Below, piece by piece: positions 24,444-36,472 of a DNA stretch of 64,000 bases. The notes under the pieces were generated by a model. The model was not told where the DNA came from, did no database searches, and saw only the letters and a program-made list of their open reading frames with translations. Each line of letters begins with the position of its first letter. Within the stretch, counting starts at the first letter, position 1. The position numbers and the translations under genes are program-made. This DNA is from Kitagawia praeruptora (taxonomy: Eukaryota; Streptophyta; Magnoliopsida; Apiales; Apiaceae). The DNA lies in assembly GCA_037693485.1 (NCBI GenBank), contig CM075351.1, positions 158,290,501-158,354,500 on the forward strand, given 5' to 3'.

Positions 24444-27400
24444 CATGGAATCTCTTGCAAAGCTAGGCAGTGTGAGAAGGCCAAATCTTTGTAAGGAATG
24501 GAACTTTTTCTTTGACTGCATCACCAGAACATTCCAGAAGAAAGTCACCAACTGGGATGCCATTCCTATGGATAGTCTGCAAATTGGGTATTCTCTACTC
24601 TATGGCAGTAATTTTGATTTCGGTCGATATGTTTTAATGAATTTAGGTGATAAATTGTCAGAGTCTACTACAGTATACTTTGCTAGATTTTGTCAACTTT
24701 TATTCAATGCCTGTGTATCTGGGTTAGAAATTGATGCAGCTGATGTGATTCAGCCCTTTAAAGTCAATAAGAGGATATTCTCTGATATGACTAATAAGGA
24801 TGTTGGTAAAGACCTACCTGCTTTTGTTTTGCCACTTGCCTTGCAAAACTTTCTCCACCAACCTCAAGATTTACAATCACCACACAATGAACAACAACAA
24901 ACACAATCAGAACCACAACAAATGCCTGAACCACTGGCCACTGACCATACTGAAACCATACACTCTAACCCTATACCATCACCTGAGCCAATACCCACAA
25001 ACACTGTACCTACTACATCACAAAAACCACAACCTGAACCAATCATTGAACCAATAAACCTTGAGCCAATTACTACTACTCAACCTCAACCAAAATCTAG
25101 ATCAAAAAGGCAAATACATACTGCACAGAATACAAGGCATTCAAAGGCAAAACAGACATCTACTGGAGCTGTTTATACCAGAAGGATTATTCAAAGAGCA
25201 AATAGGCCTTCCTCACCACCAGTTGAGGACATCTCTAGTGAAGAAGAGGAGGTGATTGAAGTGCCTCAAGCAAAAAGGAGGAGGTTGATTCTTACAGACT
25301 CTGATGATGAGCAAGTTCTTGAAGCTCCAGAGAATATTTCTAAAGACATTCCTGCTGTTGAGATAGAGGTTATCATAGAACCTACTGTAGAAGAAACAGA
25401 ATTCAGAATTGATGAACCAGTAATTGCTGAGGTTCAGACTGATAAAGATGACAGAGATGCATTACCAGCAATGGAAGAGTTTGATGGAACTCACATTCCA
25501 TTTTCTTTTGAAGTTGAAGCATCTACTCCAACACCCATGGTTGCCACGAACTCTGTTGATACTGGTGTTGCAGACGAGCCTACTGTTGTGCTAGAAGACA
25601 CAGAGGTTGCATCTCACACAGAGTTATACTCGGATGCACATCATATTTCTGATCATGGTGAGGAAATTGATCAACCAACAAAAGGTTGTTTCTTCAGAGC
25701 ATGCATAAGGTGATCAAGGAAAACAAGTTGCTCAAGAACAAGTTGCTGACTTAAATGACGAAATTGCCTCCGTTGCACATATTGATGAGTTAGATAGTGA
25801 TTCTTCTGAAGCAATGAGTGCAGGAGCTGAAACTGATAAACATCAAACTGATGGACAGAAAATAGGGGAGAAACCAGACTTTGCTGGCCCTTCTGTACGA
25901 GAAATTGTTGATAATTATCTGGCCAAGAAAACTGCAGATTGGTACAAAGCAGATTGCATCTTTCCTACTGGTTGAGCAGCTACATTTCTCAAGGAAAACT
26001 CAAAGAAGATTTCAAATCCTGATGTTCTTACCTGTCTACAAGGAACAGTGATTCAGGTTAAGCCCTTGAATCACAGGTTTTATGACAATCAAAAAGCACT
26101 TATTGATCTCAGAACAGAGGTTGCTACTCATGAGGAGAAATCTCACAGAGCAAATTCAAAGCTGTTTCAACAATTTTCCAAGGCTCAGGAGACTCTTACT
26201 GACAGATTGAGTACAGTTGAGCAGAATCAGCTTTTGCTGACTGAAAAGGTTTACTCTATTGCAAACTCTCTTGAGTTAATCACCTCTATTCTGATTCCAG
26301 ATGGTGATGATGTCAAAAAGAGGGAGAGAATTGCTAGAACTAAGTGCAAGCAAACTCAAACTCTGTCAAAGAAGGATCATCTGGATGAAGAAGGTGCGAA
26401 TTCTGATAAGGGGTTAAGAACTGCAAATCCAAGACATGGACATAGAAGGTCTACAAGATCAAAATCAAATTTAGTAGCAAATACAAATCTTCAGAGTTCT
26501 TCTACTTCAAGGCAAAAGGATTTGTCATTCACTGACAATCCACAAACAGATGAAGAGCTAGCTGCTAAGATTTTTCGTGAGGAAAATGCTGAGGCTACAC
26601 TTGAAGATATACATGCTGAAGAAAAGCTGTTGCAAAAAGAGCATTTGAAGGCATTGAAGTCTAGGAAAGGAAAGAAGATTGTCAAAGCTTCAAGGCCTGC
26701 AAGGAAAGGAATTGAAATTAAAGAAAATTTATCTGGTATTCAAGAAGAAGAAGAAGAAGAAGAAGATGAAGGAAAACTGGTAAGAAAATCTTCTCTTAAT
26801 GCTAAGTTGAAGCTAAAAGGAATAGTAGGTGAAGAAAGCAAAGGTAAAAAGGCAGATACAACCTCTGTTGCTACACAAGTTGTAAGTGATTCTCTACAGA
26901 TTCAAAGCAAACCTTTACCTGGGTTTTTTAGACCAAAGATTCCAGTTCAAGCGCAAATAGAAGGGATTGGTGGTTATCAACATAGCATTGCTTGTTCAGG
27001 AAAGCCTCTTGGCAGGAATACTTCTGGCTTGGGTTCAAGAAGAGATTTGAGAGTTAGTAATAGTCCAAGAGATCCCTCATCACTTATCTCTCTTGGTTCT
27101 GGTATTATTCAAGAGAATCTGGACAAATTGGAATCAGTTCAACTAGTTCACCAAAATAGCTTAGATATTCACTTCCTGTTGTACTTTATGGCAGAAGGAA
27201 CAGTGTATAGAGTGAATGAAGATGCTATCAAGCTCAAGTTGTTTGAAGAACTTCAGTATGTTCTGTATATATTCAGAGTCAGAAATCGACGAACAGAACT
27301 TATTTCTAATTCCATAAGAGAATATATGCTGAGAGCTAAAGCCTTTACTGGATCAAAGACTAATGAAGAGTATGTGCCTAAATACAGAGATTGGAATGGG

Positions 27401-27541
27401 AACCTTGTTGAAATGAAGAAGGGAACTGCAAAGTTAAAGACTGATCTGGGTGTTACAGTTCTTGATTTTAATTCTCAATCAGAGGAAGTAAAATTCATAA
27501 GACTGGGAAATGAGATGAGGAGAATAAAATCTACGATCTAA
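24444..27541 (+). pseudogene. SIRE2 envelope-like ORF, 3' part
   Basis: This continues the frame cut at 14757. KEWNFFFD (about 24496) and KRIFSDMTNKD (about 24769) are shared with the SIRE1 ORF at 2150. A Pro/Gln-rich low-complexity region (24860-25120) and an acidic, basic-patched region follow. The frame closes at 25711-25713. A shift near 25700 leads into a frame with one TGA (25973-25975), then open from 26048 to 27541. The last part has a coiled-coil-like segment (about 26090-26300), an acidic Glu run near 26745-26770 and a Lys-rich tail. No signal peptide or convincing membrane span is visible, so the envelope label rests only on position. It is non-functional in this copy. Confidence 0.75.
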
Positions 27542-27830
27542 GAGCTGCTATCTATCAGACTGATGAAAGTGATCCTGATTTAAGAGAAATCAAGGAAGTT
27601 ATGTAGAGAGAACTTGAAAATGCTGAGAGAAGACTGTTGATAGATTATCTCAGAACAACACCAGATCTTGAGGAGGTTAGGTAGACAGAATTTATAAGTA
27701 ATTCGAATTTTCTGTAGATTTTGTTAAGTCAAGATTAAACTCTGGTTAAATGTTAAACACTGTGATTTTATTTGATTGTTTTGACATCATCAATTACTGT
27801 GAACTTGTACATTTCTCTAATGAACAAGTT

Positions 27831-27839
27831 GGGGGAGAT
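27831..27839 (+). other. SIRE2 polypurine tract
   Basis: gggggagat directly precedes the 3' LTR start, the same as in SIRE1. Confidence 0.85.
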
Positions 27840-28446
27840 TGTTAGATATAATTGATGTGATTTAATGTCAGTGTTTAAGTGTTGCAGGGAAAAAGAGTTT
27901 AACTTGTTAATGAAAGCAGTCGTAGCAGAGTTTGAGTATACGCTGACAGCTGGAAGCGCAAACGCTGACAGAAGGAAGCGCAAACACTGCTGGCTGACAG
28001 AAGGAAGCGCAAACACTGCTGGCTAGGAGCGCAACAGAGTTTGTTAAAGTCTGTCTACTGGAAGCATCTACAAGTCAACAGAGATTGAAGATTAATTTAA
28101 GATAAATATGGAAGCAATATCTTTGAAGATTGGATAGCTGTCAAAGAGATTGAGTTGACTTAGGAGACGTGTAGCAATCGTAATTGATATCAATTGTATA
28201 GTTTAATTATAGGAGAATCAATAACGATTGTACGTAGTTGTATATCTTATAAATACAGTTAGGTTAACCCTAGAAGGGTATCTATCGTGAACGAAATCAT
28301 TCATTGTAACCTAAGCAGCTCTCTGTGATATTTTACATCACTGAGAGAGGAATTATTAATTCCAAATAGTTTTAAGTACTAAAACGTGTGTTCTTGTTAT
28401 TCTCTCATAACAGTACTTGATTATATATTGTGTATTCGACCTAACA
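27840..28446 (+). repeat. SIRE2 3' LTR
   Basis: 607 bp, TGTTAGATATAATTG to CCTAACA. It differs from the 5' LTR by six substitutions and one single-base indel by eye. It is followed by GTTCG (28447-28451), one mismatch from GTCCG before the 5' LTR. Confidence 0.93.
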
Positions 28447-28451
28447 GTTCG

Positions 28452-28650
28452 AAACAAACAGAGAGAGAATTTATTTTGTCAGCAGCTGCTAAAGGTATTG
28501 TACACCTTTGGTAGAGTTTGTATTTGATCTTATTAATACAAACAGAGTTTGATTCATTCATTTATTCTTGTTCATATAACCAAGCAAAAATTAGACACGA
28601 TTATATAACTTGTATTCAACCCCCCCTTCTACAAGTTATTCGAGTTAACA
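28452..28650 (+). repeat. SIRE1 3' LTR, second part
   Basis: This is the continuation of the LTR begun at 5610, ending with a pyrimidine run, acaagttattcg and GTTAACA. The next bases (28651 on) read as a minus-strand Ty3 RNase H, so 28650 is the element's edge. Confidence 0.75.
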
Positions 28651-29058
28651 GGGCTTCATACTCTGCCTCGTTGTAGGTTGTTTGGAAGTCCAACTTCAAG
28701 GCATACTCAAGTGCGAACCCACCGGGGCTTTGCAGAACTAAACTTGCACCACTGGTTTTTGTTTTTGATGCTCCATCAAAATAGAACACCCAATACTCCT
28801 TCTTCTCTTCCAGGGGCCTCTCACCTTGCTGACCTTCCTGGTCTATTACCTCCTGCCCCCCGACTTCTTGGTTGTCAATGGTATATTCAACCACGAGTTC
28901 AGCTAGAGTCTAGGCTTTGATGGTCGTTCTAGGCTTGTACTTTACATCAAATTCTCCTAGTTCGATTGCCCACTTAGTGTGTATACCCCTAGTTTTTGGG
29001 CAGTGGATTATGTTCCTTAATGGTTGGTCCATCAGGACTACAATTTTTTGTGCTTGGA
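28651..29058 (-). pseudogene. Tat-type Ty3/gypsy RNase H fragment
   Basis: On the minus strand this reads as the RT-RNase H connection and an RNase H domain. KWAIELGEFDVKYKPRT-like is followed by YWVFYFDGASKTKTSGASL, then YALKLDFQTTYNEAEYEAL. FDGAS with NEAEYEAL is typical of the Tat lineage (Ogre/Retand), which carries an extra RNase H. A stop lies in the connection (about 28912). The fragment is bounded on the left by SIRE1 and on the right by an LTR-A copy. It is the oldest layer visible. Confidence 0.8.
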
Positions 29059-29752
29059 TGTGACAGCCCTAGGGTCATAAATTCGGGCCATCACGGACCA
29101 ATTTCCATTCAATATCAATATCTCTTGAGTTTTTTTTTTTTTACAATTAATACTTATGCCATTGACCCCGCAATAATAAACACACACACACCAGTCATAT
29201 GCTCAGAGAACAACATTTACCATAATAAAATTAAGAGTTGAACAGTTATTACAAACCAGGATCATACTTAAGTACATTGTTGAATGACACTTCGACATGA
29301 AGCGTTCCAACAATCAAAAGTTTATTACATTCTTACACCCTTAATTATACATAAGCTCTCAGAACCCGTCTGCCTCTACGCTACCTCAGGAATCGATGCT
29401 AGCGTGCTCTCAGAAGGTCGCCTTTCCCATACCCTCTTGCAGGGCGTTCTGCGAAGTATTGGCATTCCTAGCTGTATATAGATAAGTAGCAAGAATGAGC
29501 CAAAATAGCTCAGCAAGATAATTTCTATCTAATAACATCAAAGGAAAATTAACCGTTGTATATATATAATAGACAAAAGCAACTTCAGTTATTATGGAAG
29601 AATTTTATTTCCATTCAATATGTATATACACTTTCCAATTATCCTTGTACGTAAGAAATATATAGTATCATTCCATCAGTCTCGCTTCTAACATCATATA
29701 ATATCAGTCCCTCTTCTTTAATGCTATAACCATCAATATACCATTTCAGTGT
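29059..29752 (-). mobile_element. LTR-A family LTR fragment, minus strand
   Basis: The reverse complement ends GCTGTCACA and matches the last ~670 bases of the LTR-A LTR (compare 17743-18411). Homology stops at 29752 where the Tekay LTR begins, so the rest lies beyond the right edge. More diverged from 14758-24438 than that element's two LTRs are from each other, so this is an older insertion. Confidence 0.82.
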
Positions 29753-32262
29753 TGTGACGCCCCCAGATCCGGGGTCGGAGATCTAGGCGCTCACGGTCCA
29801 TTTTCCATTAATAACATACTTGTTCTTGCACATAATATAAATAAACAACCATCGACCCCACAATAAACTCACACCGCACACACACACACACAGGTTAGAG
29901 TCTCAGAAACGTCATACATATGAATAAGCAAAAGTAAGAATTTTAGAGTTATTACAGACCGAATTAAATAGCATTTATGCTACCAGCAACACTTCGATAT
30001 GAAGCGAAGTTGGCGGCTTGAAAGTTTGTTACGGTACACTGCCTTGCACAGGTCATACTTATAGATAAAACGTACTAACAAAAGTTGCCGACCAATCCGG
30101 CTAATGGGGCCTACCGGTGGAATCTCAACTGCAGCCTGGGGTCTAGTCACCTGCTTTCGAACAGTCTGACAGGTTCTTGCCATTTCTCTTAGCTGTTGTG
30201 TTTGTAAAATTTGAAAACAACCAAGAGTGAGCAACTATAGCTCAGCAAGAATATAGGTATAAAATAAGCAATATAGCATTTCATATGTATAACAGTCATT
30301 AAACTCGTTGTATCAATCAGTTATAAAATCACTTGTCATTATTGGTAAATTTCAAAGGTGCACCAGTACGTGCCCTTGTTTTCAAAATAACCTTGCAGTT
30401 CTAGCTACTGCATAAAGTCAACATCTTTCTCATCAAAATAGGACACTATCGGCAACTGGCACATAGGCCTAAGATGCAGTGTCAAAGCATTTTTTCCAAT
30501 GTGGAGGAATGGGACTTAAAGAAAACATAAAACCTGACAGGGATTGACGATGATCAGTCGCCACATCCGAGTCCAATAATCCGCGGGTCTTCTCTACCGG
30601 TAGAAGGATAGAAACTACATCCGTAACTATCCCCGAGTGAAAACTACATCCGTAATCACCCTCGATGAAAACTACATCCGTAATCATCCTTCGGCAACAC
30701 CTGGGCCGGAATAATAAGTGATGGACCGCCTGGCTCACGGCCGCTTACACATCCCGGGAATCGTTCGTCAACGGTTCCCACACCTGCCAGAGTCCCTTTT
30801 TCTTTTTCTTTTGAAAACCTGATTTTGATTGAAAACAGAGTAGTTGTGGTTCGACATCAGTCGACCGATAGTTCTTGAAATCATACGAGAAACAGGACCT
30901 GACCGGGGGTTTTCGAAAATGTTTTGAGTTCGAAAAAGTTCAAGTTTGAAAGTATTAAAAGGTATCTTGGATTAACTTTGTTTTTAAAATAGTGAACAAT
31001 AGTTAAATACTGATATTTTAAGATTTAATGTTAATAATTAATAAAATAATTAATTAATAAAATAAACTTTTAATCCAAGATAGGGTTTCGAGTATTTACG
31101 AAGATATGAATATAAACTTGAGTATATGATACTTCCCGAATGACCCTCCGGGTTTTCGCAATCTAGATACGATATAATAATATACCGCTCCCCGGCCAAT
31201 AGTATATACGGACCGCTACGACCTCTATTGCTAGAGTCGTTGTCCGAAGAAAACATTTCAATCTAAGTTCAAGGGGTAAAAGCATACATGTACTTGTTCA
31301 ATCTCAATTGCATCAATACTTCGATAAACATAGCATTTGATATAATTTGAAAACTACAAACACAACAGTGAAAATCCTTGTATAGGGATAAGTTTTGAAA
31401 AGTAAACTTGCCTTGGTTTGGTTGGGGTGGTCGAGCGTGCGAATTCGAACGATCTATACATAAACAATAATCGTTCGTTAGTACCTTAACAACTTCTTTC
31501 TAATTACGGGGTTTTAAGGGGATACGAAATTAACTTAACGTCTTCGTCTTATGACTCCCTAGCCCCACTATAGGTCCATGACATCACTCGTTTACGCTCG
31601 TCACTTACTCGACTTAATTTAGTTACCACGTTCGAACCATAACCACTAACCCTAGAATAATGTTCCACTAATCGATTTTTTTTCCATTGCGCGAATTTTA
31701 CTCTAACATTTTTATAAAATCCAAAAATTCATATTTTAATCCAATTCCTTTTGGGTGGTCTTCACCACTGTATTACCTACGTTCTCAAATTTTTCCATGA
31801 TCCCAAATATTTTTTAAGGTGTTTAAACAAGGTTCACAAGGGGGTCACTTTATGCAGTCCATAGTCCAGAAACAGAATTCACTCCTCCGGCCATAACTAA
31901 AAATCCACACATCACCTAGCTATGAATCTTACATATCCAGAAACTACATTCAATTATCTTTCCAACAATATAAGGTAGGACATCAGGGGACATCATTTGG
32001 GTGTTCAAAATCGTGCTACAACACAGATCAAAGTTCCTGGACAAAATCTGCAAGCTCAAATCACTTAGATCAACCATTTTTCATGCTTCCATAACATAAA
32101 CACCACTTAAAACACTTAGATCATGACTCATAACACTCATGGAGATATATATATTCACCATAGTCATAAAATTCACCATCTCAACATCAAAACCCAAGAT
32201 CCATGTTATCCAATACATATACATCCAAGATAACCCCTAAAATGCATGGATCTACTACCATA
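29753..32262 (-). repeat. Tekay 3' LTR, part distal to pol
   Basis: On the minus strand the LTR ends CTGGGGGCGTCACA at 29753. No gene is seen; short frames (30469-30738, 29980-30234) have no recognisable domain. Purine and pyrimidine runs and AT-rich patches are present. It continues at 36473 after CACTA1. Confidence 0.82.
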
Positions 32263-35200
32263 CACTAGTACAAAAACTGCCTTATGCGTCTCCCCATTTA
32301 CGTCTGTTATAAGAGGAACAGACGCATAAAGTAGTTTTATGCATCTGTCGAGCACTAAACAGACGTATATACCAGAAAAAGACATGTTTATACGTCTGTT
32401 GTCCCTGAACAGTCGTATAAGGTAGTTTTATACGTCTGTTGGAAAATTATTTGCGTCTGTTAATTTACAATAGATGTATATAGTTCAATTTTATACGTCT
32501 TATCTTTTAAAAACAGACGTATAAAGATGAATAAAAATATATAAAATAAATATAATAAAACCATATGTACGACCCAATTAATATCTCTCTTTATAAACGT
32601 CTACTTGGACGATCGACTTAAAACTACCCCAATTTTTACCTCGCGAGCCCTAATTCCATCTCCATCTTCATTCTTCTTCAATTTATCCTAATTGATCCGT
32701 AATTAGAAGCTTACTGCAGCATCACTAATCAATGTCAATTTGTTAATTACATCTTCAAGATGTAAGCGTTAATTACATCTCCAATTTTTTGAACTTGGAT
32801 GCAATCTCAGGTATTTATGTGTGTGTGTTATTTAGAGTTTAATTTCGTGTATGTATAGTGTACGTGTCAGGAATGGGTGTATGCTTTTAGTGTATTGTGT
32901 ATGCTCCACTGAAATAACAGAGTTTCGGACTCAGTATCGATCACTCCGATCTAGTTCTCATGTCTAGAAGGTTCTTGCTGGTGTTTATAAACAATCAGCT
33001 CGGTGAATTAACTTTTGAATTTGTTACTTATCGTCAATTTGTGTTATTTTGATTGCTTCGAGTTTTATATGTTTGTTATAATTAGTTAAATTTTTGTTTC
33101 TATAGTTTGAATTTATATGTTTGATCTAATTACTTAATCTGCTGCTATGACTACTAGTTATACTGATTGTGAGTCTATAAAAATCAATTTGTTTTCGATT
33201 TTGAATTTGTTATTATCTATCAATCTGCTGCTTATTACCTAATTTTCTACTATGACTACTAGTTATATTGATTGTGAGTCTATACTGTTTGAGTGTTTGT
33301 GAATTTGTAGGCATCTTATGTTGTCATTTAGCTGCCCTTTTAGACACATAGACTGTGAGTGTTGTATACGTATCTATAATTAAAAGTGTAGAGCCAACAG
33401 ATGTTGGAAAGAGAGAACAAATGATGCTCTGTTTCTTGACTTGAGCTCAACAGATGTTGGAAAAAAATGATGGCAGGGGCTTCTGTTAAAATTAAAAAGG
33501 TATCATATCTTAATTTAGAGGGTGCACCAGGTAGGTAGAAGTGAGCTTATGTATATGTTTTTAGTGTGCTAATTCTTTTAGTCATGGTCTCTTTAGGTGT
33601 CCCTTGAACTTGGTGGGAATGTACCTTGCATAATTTTTGATGATGCACCTTGCAAGAACCCATTAGTCTTCTAGCCATAAAGTCATTTTTTTATAGACTT
33701 AATATGTGATTGCAGAATTTATTCTAATATACGTATAGATACGAGTCCACACTCACAATTTATTAAAATATACAGCTTCATATCTTTTAGCTGTACATCC
33801 CCATATGTTAAGTTGCAATAGTTGAACTAGAACCTCATTATTTTTTTTTATAAATCATAAAAGGGACTGGATGCACTTGGGCTAGCCACCTTAGATTCAG
33901 TGACATCAGCAGCAGCATCAAATCTACCTTTTGGCTCATCAATCTCCACATCTTCAATGAAAGATGAAGATGTGATTAACTTGAGAAACTTGTATCGGCT
34001 TCTGTACCTGCTAAAAGGAATCCGAGAGGATGAAAGGACTTTAGTGGTAAGAACAAGGTGGTTGTATGTGTGGAGAATAAATCATCACACACTATAACTT
34101 GAACTGTTTTGCTAATCACATAGTATACACTTATTTAGATGTTACTGCAATTATATTGTTTAACTATATGGTCAATGCAGAAAGACCGCCAGGTCTACTT
34201 TGTTCTAATCTTTAAATAATGTAGGCACTCTTTACAGCACAACTGGTTTGGTGAAAGCAGTAGGCGCAATCATCAGAAACTGAATTATGATTACTTTCTT
34301 GTAGGCAGCGAACACGGAGGTAGCTTTAGCTGTTGATCAGTTTTCGCCTGTTCAGGATATACTACCCCTCTTATCTATTATTCCTGAGGTAAGTATAGAG
34401 TTTGTACATATATGTAGTCAAGAATGAGGATAGTAATCATCCTAGAAAATGTTTATTCTAGGATAGTAATCTTTTCAGATAATTTCCCAGACAAAGAGGG
34501 TTCCAAGAATGACCAAAAAAATTGTCCTGTTGCTTGTTATCTGTTTTCCTATCTTCCATTCTTAATATTCTACTTGGAGATCTTATACACATTTAATTTG
34601 ATTTTGGTATGTCATGAATGAAAACAAATTCCTGAAGTTAAACATCAGTTCAATGTTATAAATAAAATGGGTGTATTGAAGTTTGGTAGCTAAAAACGAG
34701 ATGAAAGTTACTTTGTCTTGTAAGATGTGGACAAATTTTGAAAATAATGGTCAACCCCCCAAAGGCCCAAACTAAAAAATGTCGTATTTTCTGTAATATC
34801 ATACCTCGTAACTGTTTTCAGTATGGGCAAATTATAGATTATGCCAAGTTTAAAATATAAATAATGTACTGCCTTGTTCTGTTTCATTAATTTAACCTCG
34901 CTAGTGAGAGTTCAAATTTTAAAAACATAAGAGGTATCTACTTTGTCAGAACTACATGTTCCATGTGCTATGGCAGTTATAGTAATGTAGTGACAAACAA
35001 AACTTTATGATTAACGAAATTATTTTGTAAAATTTACTAAAATATTAAATGTATGATGTCCACAGCTTCCTCTGGATATGCAGCAACAGTTACTATTTTT
35101 GCAAACTACGATAGTTGGCACTCTAAAAAATTTACAAGTTAATGGCATAGGTCTTCAGACATATTCTGCTACATTTTATGCTCATAATCTCTGCAGCAGG

Positions 35201-36472
35201 CTACAACCTATGTACATGCCTCGCTTGTAAATCTTATGCTTGTTTAACAATATCCTCTATAACTTTCCCAGCTGCAAAAACATAACCGATTCATTTTATG
35301 TTACAGCCTCATTTGTTGAAACTTGCAGCAAAACCTGACTTGCTAGTCACAGCTGCCTGTAGCAAGGAAGGGTGAGTATATGTTAATTAAAAACCTTCTT
35401 TACAATTAACATAATGTGTGAAGATAACTAATGAACTTACCCACTTCTGAAACAGCTCAATTTCGATTCAGAAACTTATTAAAAACCTTAAGAAGTCACC
35501 ACAGCGCTTTCTCTTGACATCAGCTCTGGCACCTAGAGTTGTGGATCTTGCAACTAACAAAACAGCCGGACATGTTTTCGAGAATGTCTCAACCTGCTTG
35601 GTTCTCAGGCAAACAAGGTAGTTATACTTGCCAAGCTTTAAAAATTTTGAATTTTTGTATCCTTTATTTAAAAATTAACTTCTGTGTGCTTTTTCCTAAT
35701 TCATTTTGTGTATACCTTGATTACATATACCTAATTTCATCTTTCCGAACTCAGGTGCTGTATGAAGAAGCAATTAAAAATTTTGACACATTGGCCAGAG
35801 ATGAAGTAGGTTGCCTGGCCTTGAATGATCGCATCGATTTTGCAACCAACTATTTTGAAAGGGAAAGAATTCTACAGTTAGTTATAGATAATTTTTTAAT
35901 TTGTGGTTCCCTTGAATTTATGATCAACTATATCGATACATATTCCCCCAATTCACTTCAAATTATCAAGTGTTTTGTTAAACATTTGAGATTATCAAGT
36001 GTTTCTTAATTTAGTATTCCATTTTACCCTATCAATTTTATTATTGTTGAGATTGAGAATTGAATTTGCTTTTGGTAATTTTGGGGTGGCGCAGAAATGT
36101 ATTTAGCCTACAGGTGCTAGCTTAAAATAGAATATATTTTTTTTTTGAAAAAAACACCTTTTGCGTCTGTTCTACTATCACAGCCTTATAAAGTCTATAT
36201 TTGCGTCTGTTCTTTAAATTTATACCTCTGTTAGTGCCAGATGCAGAACAATCTTTTGCGTCTATTTAAGCGGAGCAGACGCAAAATGTAGACTTTATGC
36301 GACTGGTGTAAACTATATGCGTCTGTTCTTGACAGCCGCATAAACTATTTGCGTCTGTTGAGTAACAGTCGCATATGCTCTATAGCTGATACTACTCTGC
36401 CATACGCAACTGTTGATAACAGACGCAAAAAGCCCTTTTTAACAGATGCGATAGGCATATTTTGTACTAGTG
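32263..36472. mobile_element. CACTA1: non-autonomous CACTA (En/Spm) transposon
   Basis: The ends are CACTAGTACAAAA and its inverted copy TTTTGTACTAGTG, flanked by 3-bp duplications ATA (32260-32262, 36473-36475), as expected for CACTA elements. Subterminal regions carry many direct and inverted copies of a cgtctgtt / aacagacg word (32290-32530 and 36150-36440), the usual transposase-binding pattern. No TNPA/TNPD-type transposase frame is visible in 4.2 kb. The interior holds spliced exon-like segments of host origin. It is inserted in the Tekay 3' LTR. Confidence 0.92.
33871..35900 (+). pseudogene. Captured Pumilio/PUF-like host gene fragment in CACTA1
   Basis: Exon-like segments with matching GT/AG borders occur at about 33871-34046, 34305-34388, 35066-35150, 35307-35371, 35456-35617 and 35755-35895. 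The last three read as PUF repeats: SISIQKLIKNLKK, then RVVDLATNKTAGHVFEN, then LARDEVGCLALNDRID and RERILQLVIDN-like. These resemble the helical repeats of plant Pumilio proteins, which bind mRNA 3' UTRs. A codon is rebuilt correctly across the 35371/35456 junction. The frame is damaged near the junction around 35600-35760 and after 35895. I do not recognise the upstream exons (for example TSAAASNLPFGSS), which may be the same gene's N-terminus or a second gene. There is no complete PUF domain. Confidence 0.6.

Larger units (their letters stand above)
6146..28446 (+). mobile_element. SIRE2: full-length but broken Sirevirus (Ty1/copia)
   Basis: The element has 608- and 607-bp LTRs (TGTTAG...CTAACA), a tRNA-iMet primer-binding site, gag, protease, integrase and RT-RNase H in copia order. 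A long spacer follows, then an envelope-like ORF, a polypurine tract and the 3' LTR. Copia order plus an ORF after pol places it in the Sirevirus (SIRE/Maximus) lineage. The flanks are GTCCG (6141-6145) and GTTCG (28447-28451), a 5-bp duplication with one mismatch. The two LTRs differ by six substitutions and one 1-base indel as I count them. A 9.7-kb LTR-A element is inserted at 14757/14758. Without it the element is about 12.6 kb. Stops and frameshifts in every coding module make it non-autonomous. Confidence 0.93.
1483..28650 (+). mobile_element. SIRE1: 5'-incomplete Sirevirus (Ty1/copia)
   Basis: The recognisable parts are a decayed envelope-like ORF (2150-5300), a polypurine tract (5601-5609) and a 3' LTR that starts TGTTAGG at 5610. 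The LTR is interrupted at 6145/6146 by SIRE2, resumes at 28452 and ends in GTTAACA at 28650. No gag, protease, integrase or reverse transcriptase of this copy is in the window. They were either deleted or lie off the left edge beyond the LTR-B insertion. The left limit given is uncertain. The element is inserted in a minus-strand Tat-type Ty3 element seen from 28651. Confidence 0.75.

Noticed and set aside
33871..34388. CACTA1 interior as a transposase gene
   Set aside because: No TNPA/TNPD-type motif is seen; later exons read as PUF-type repeats and the short spliced exons look like a host gene.
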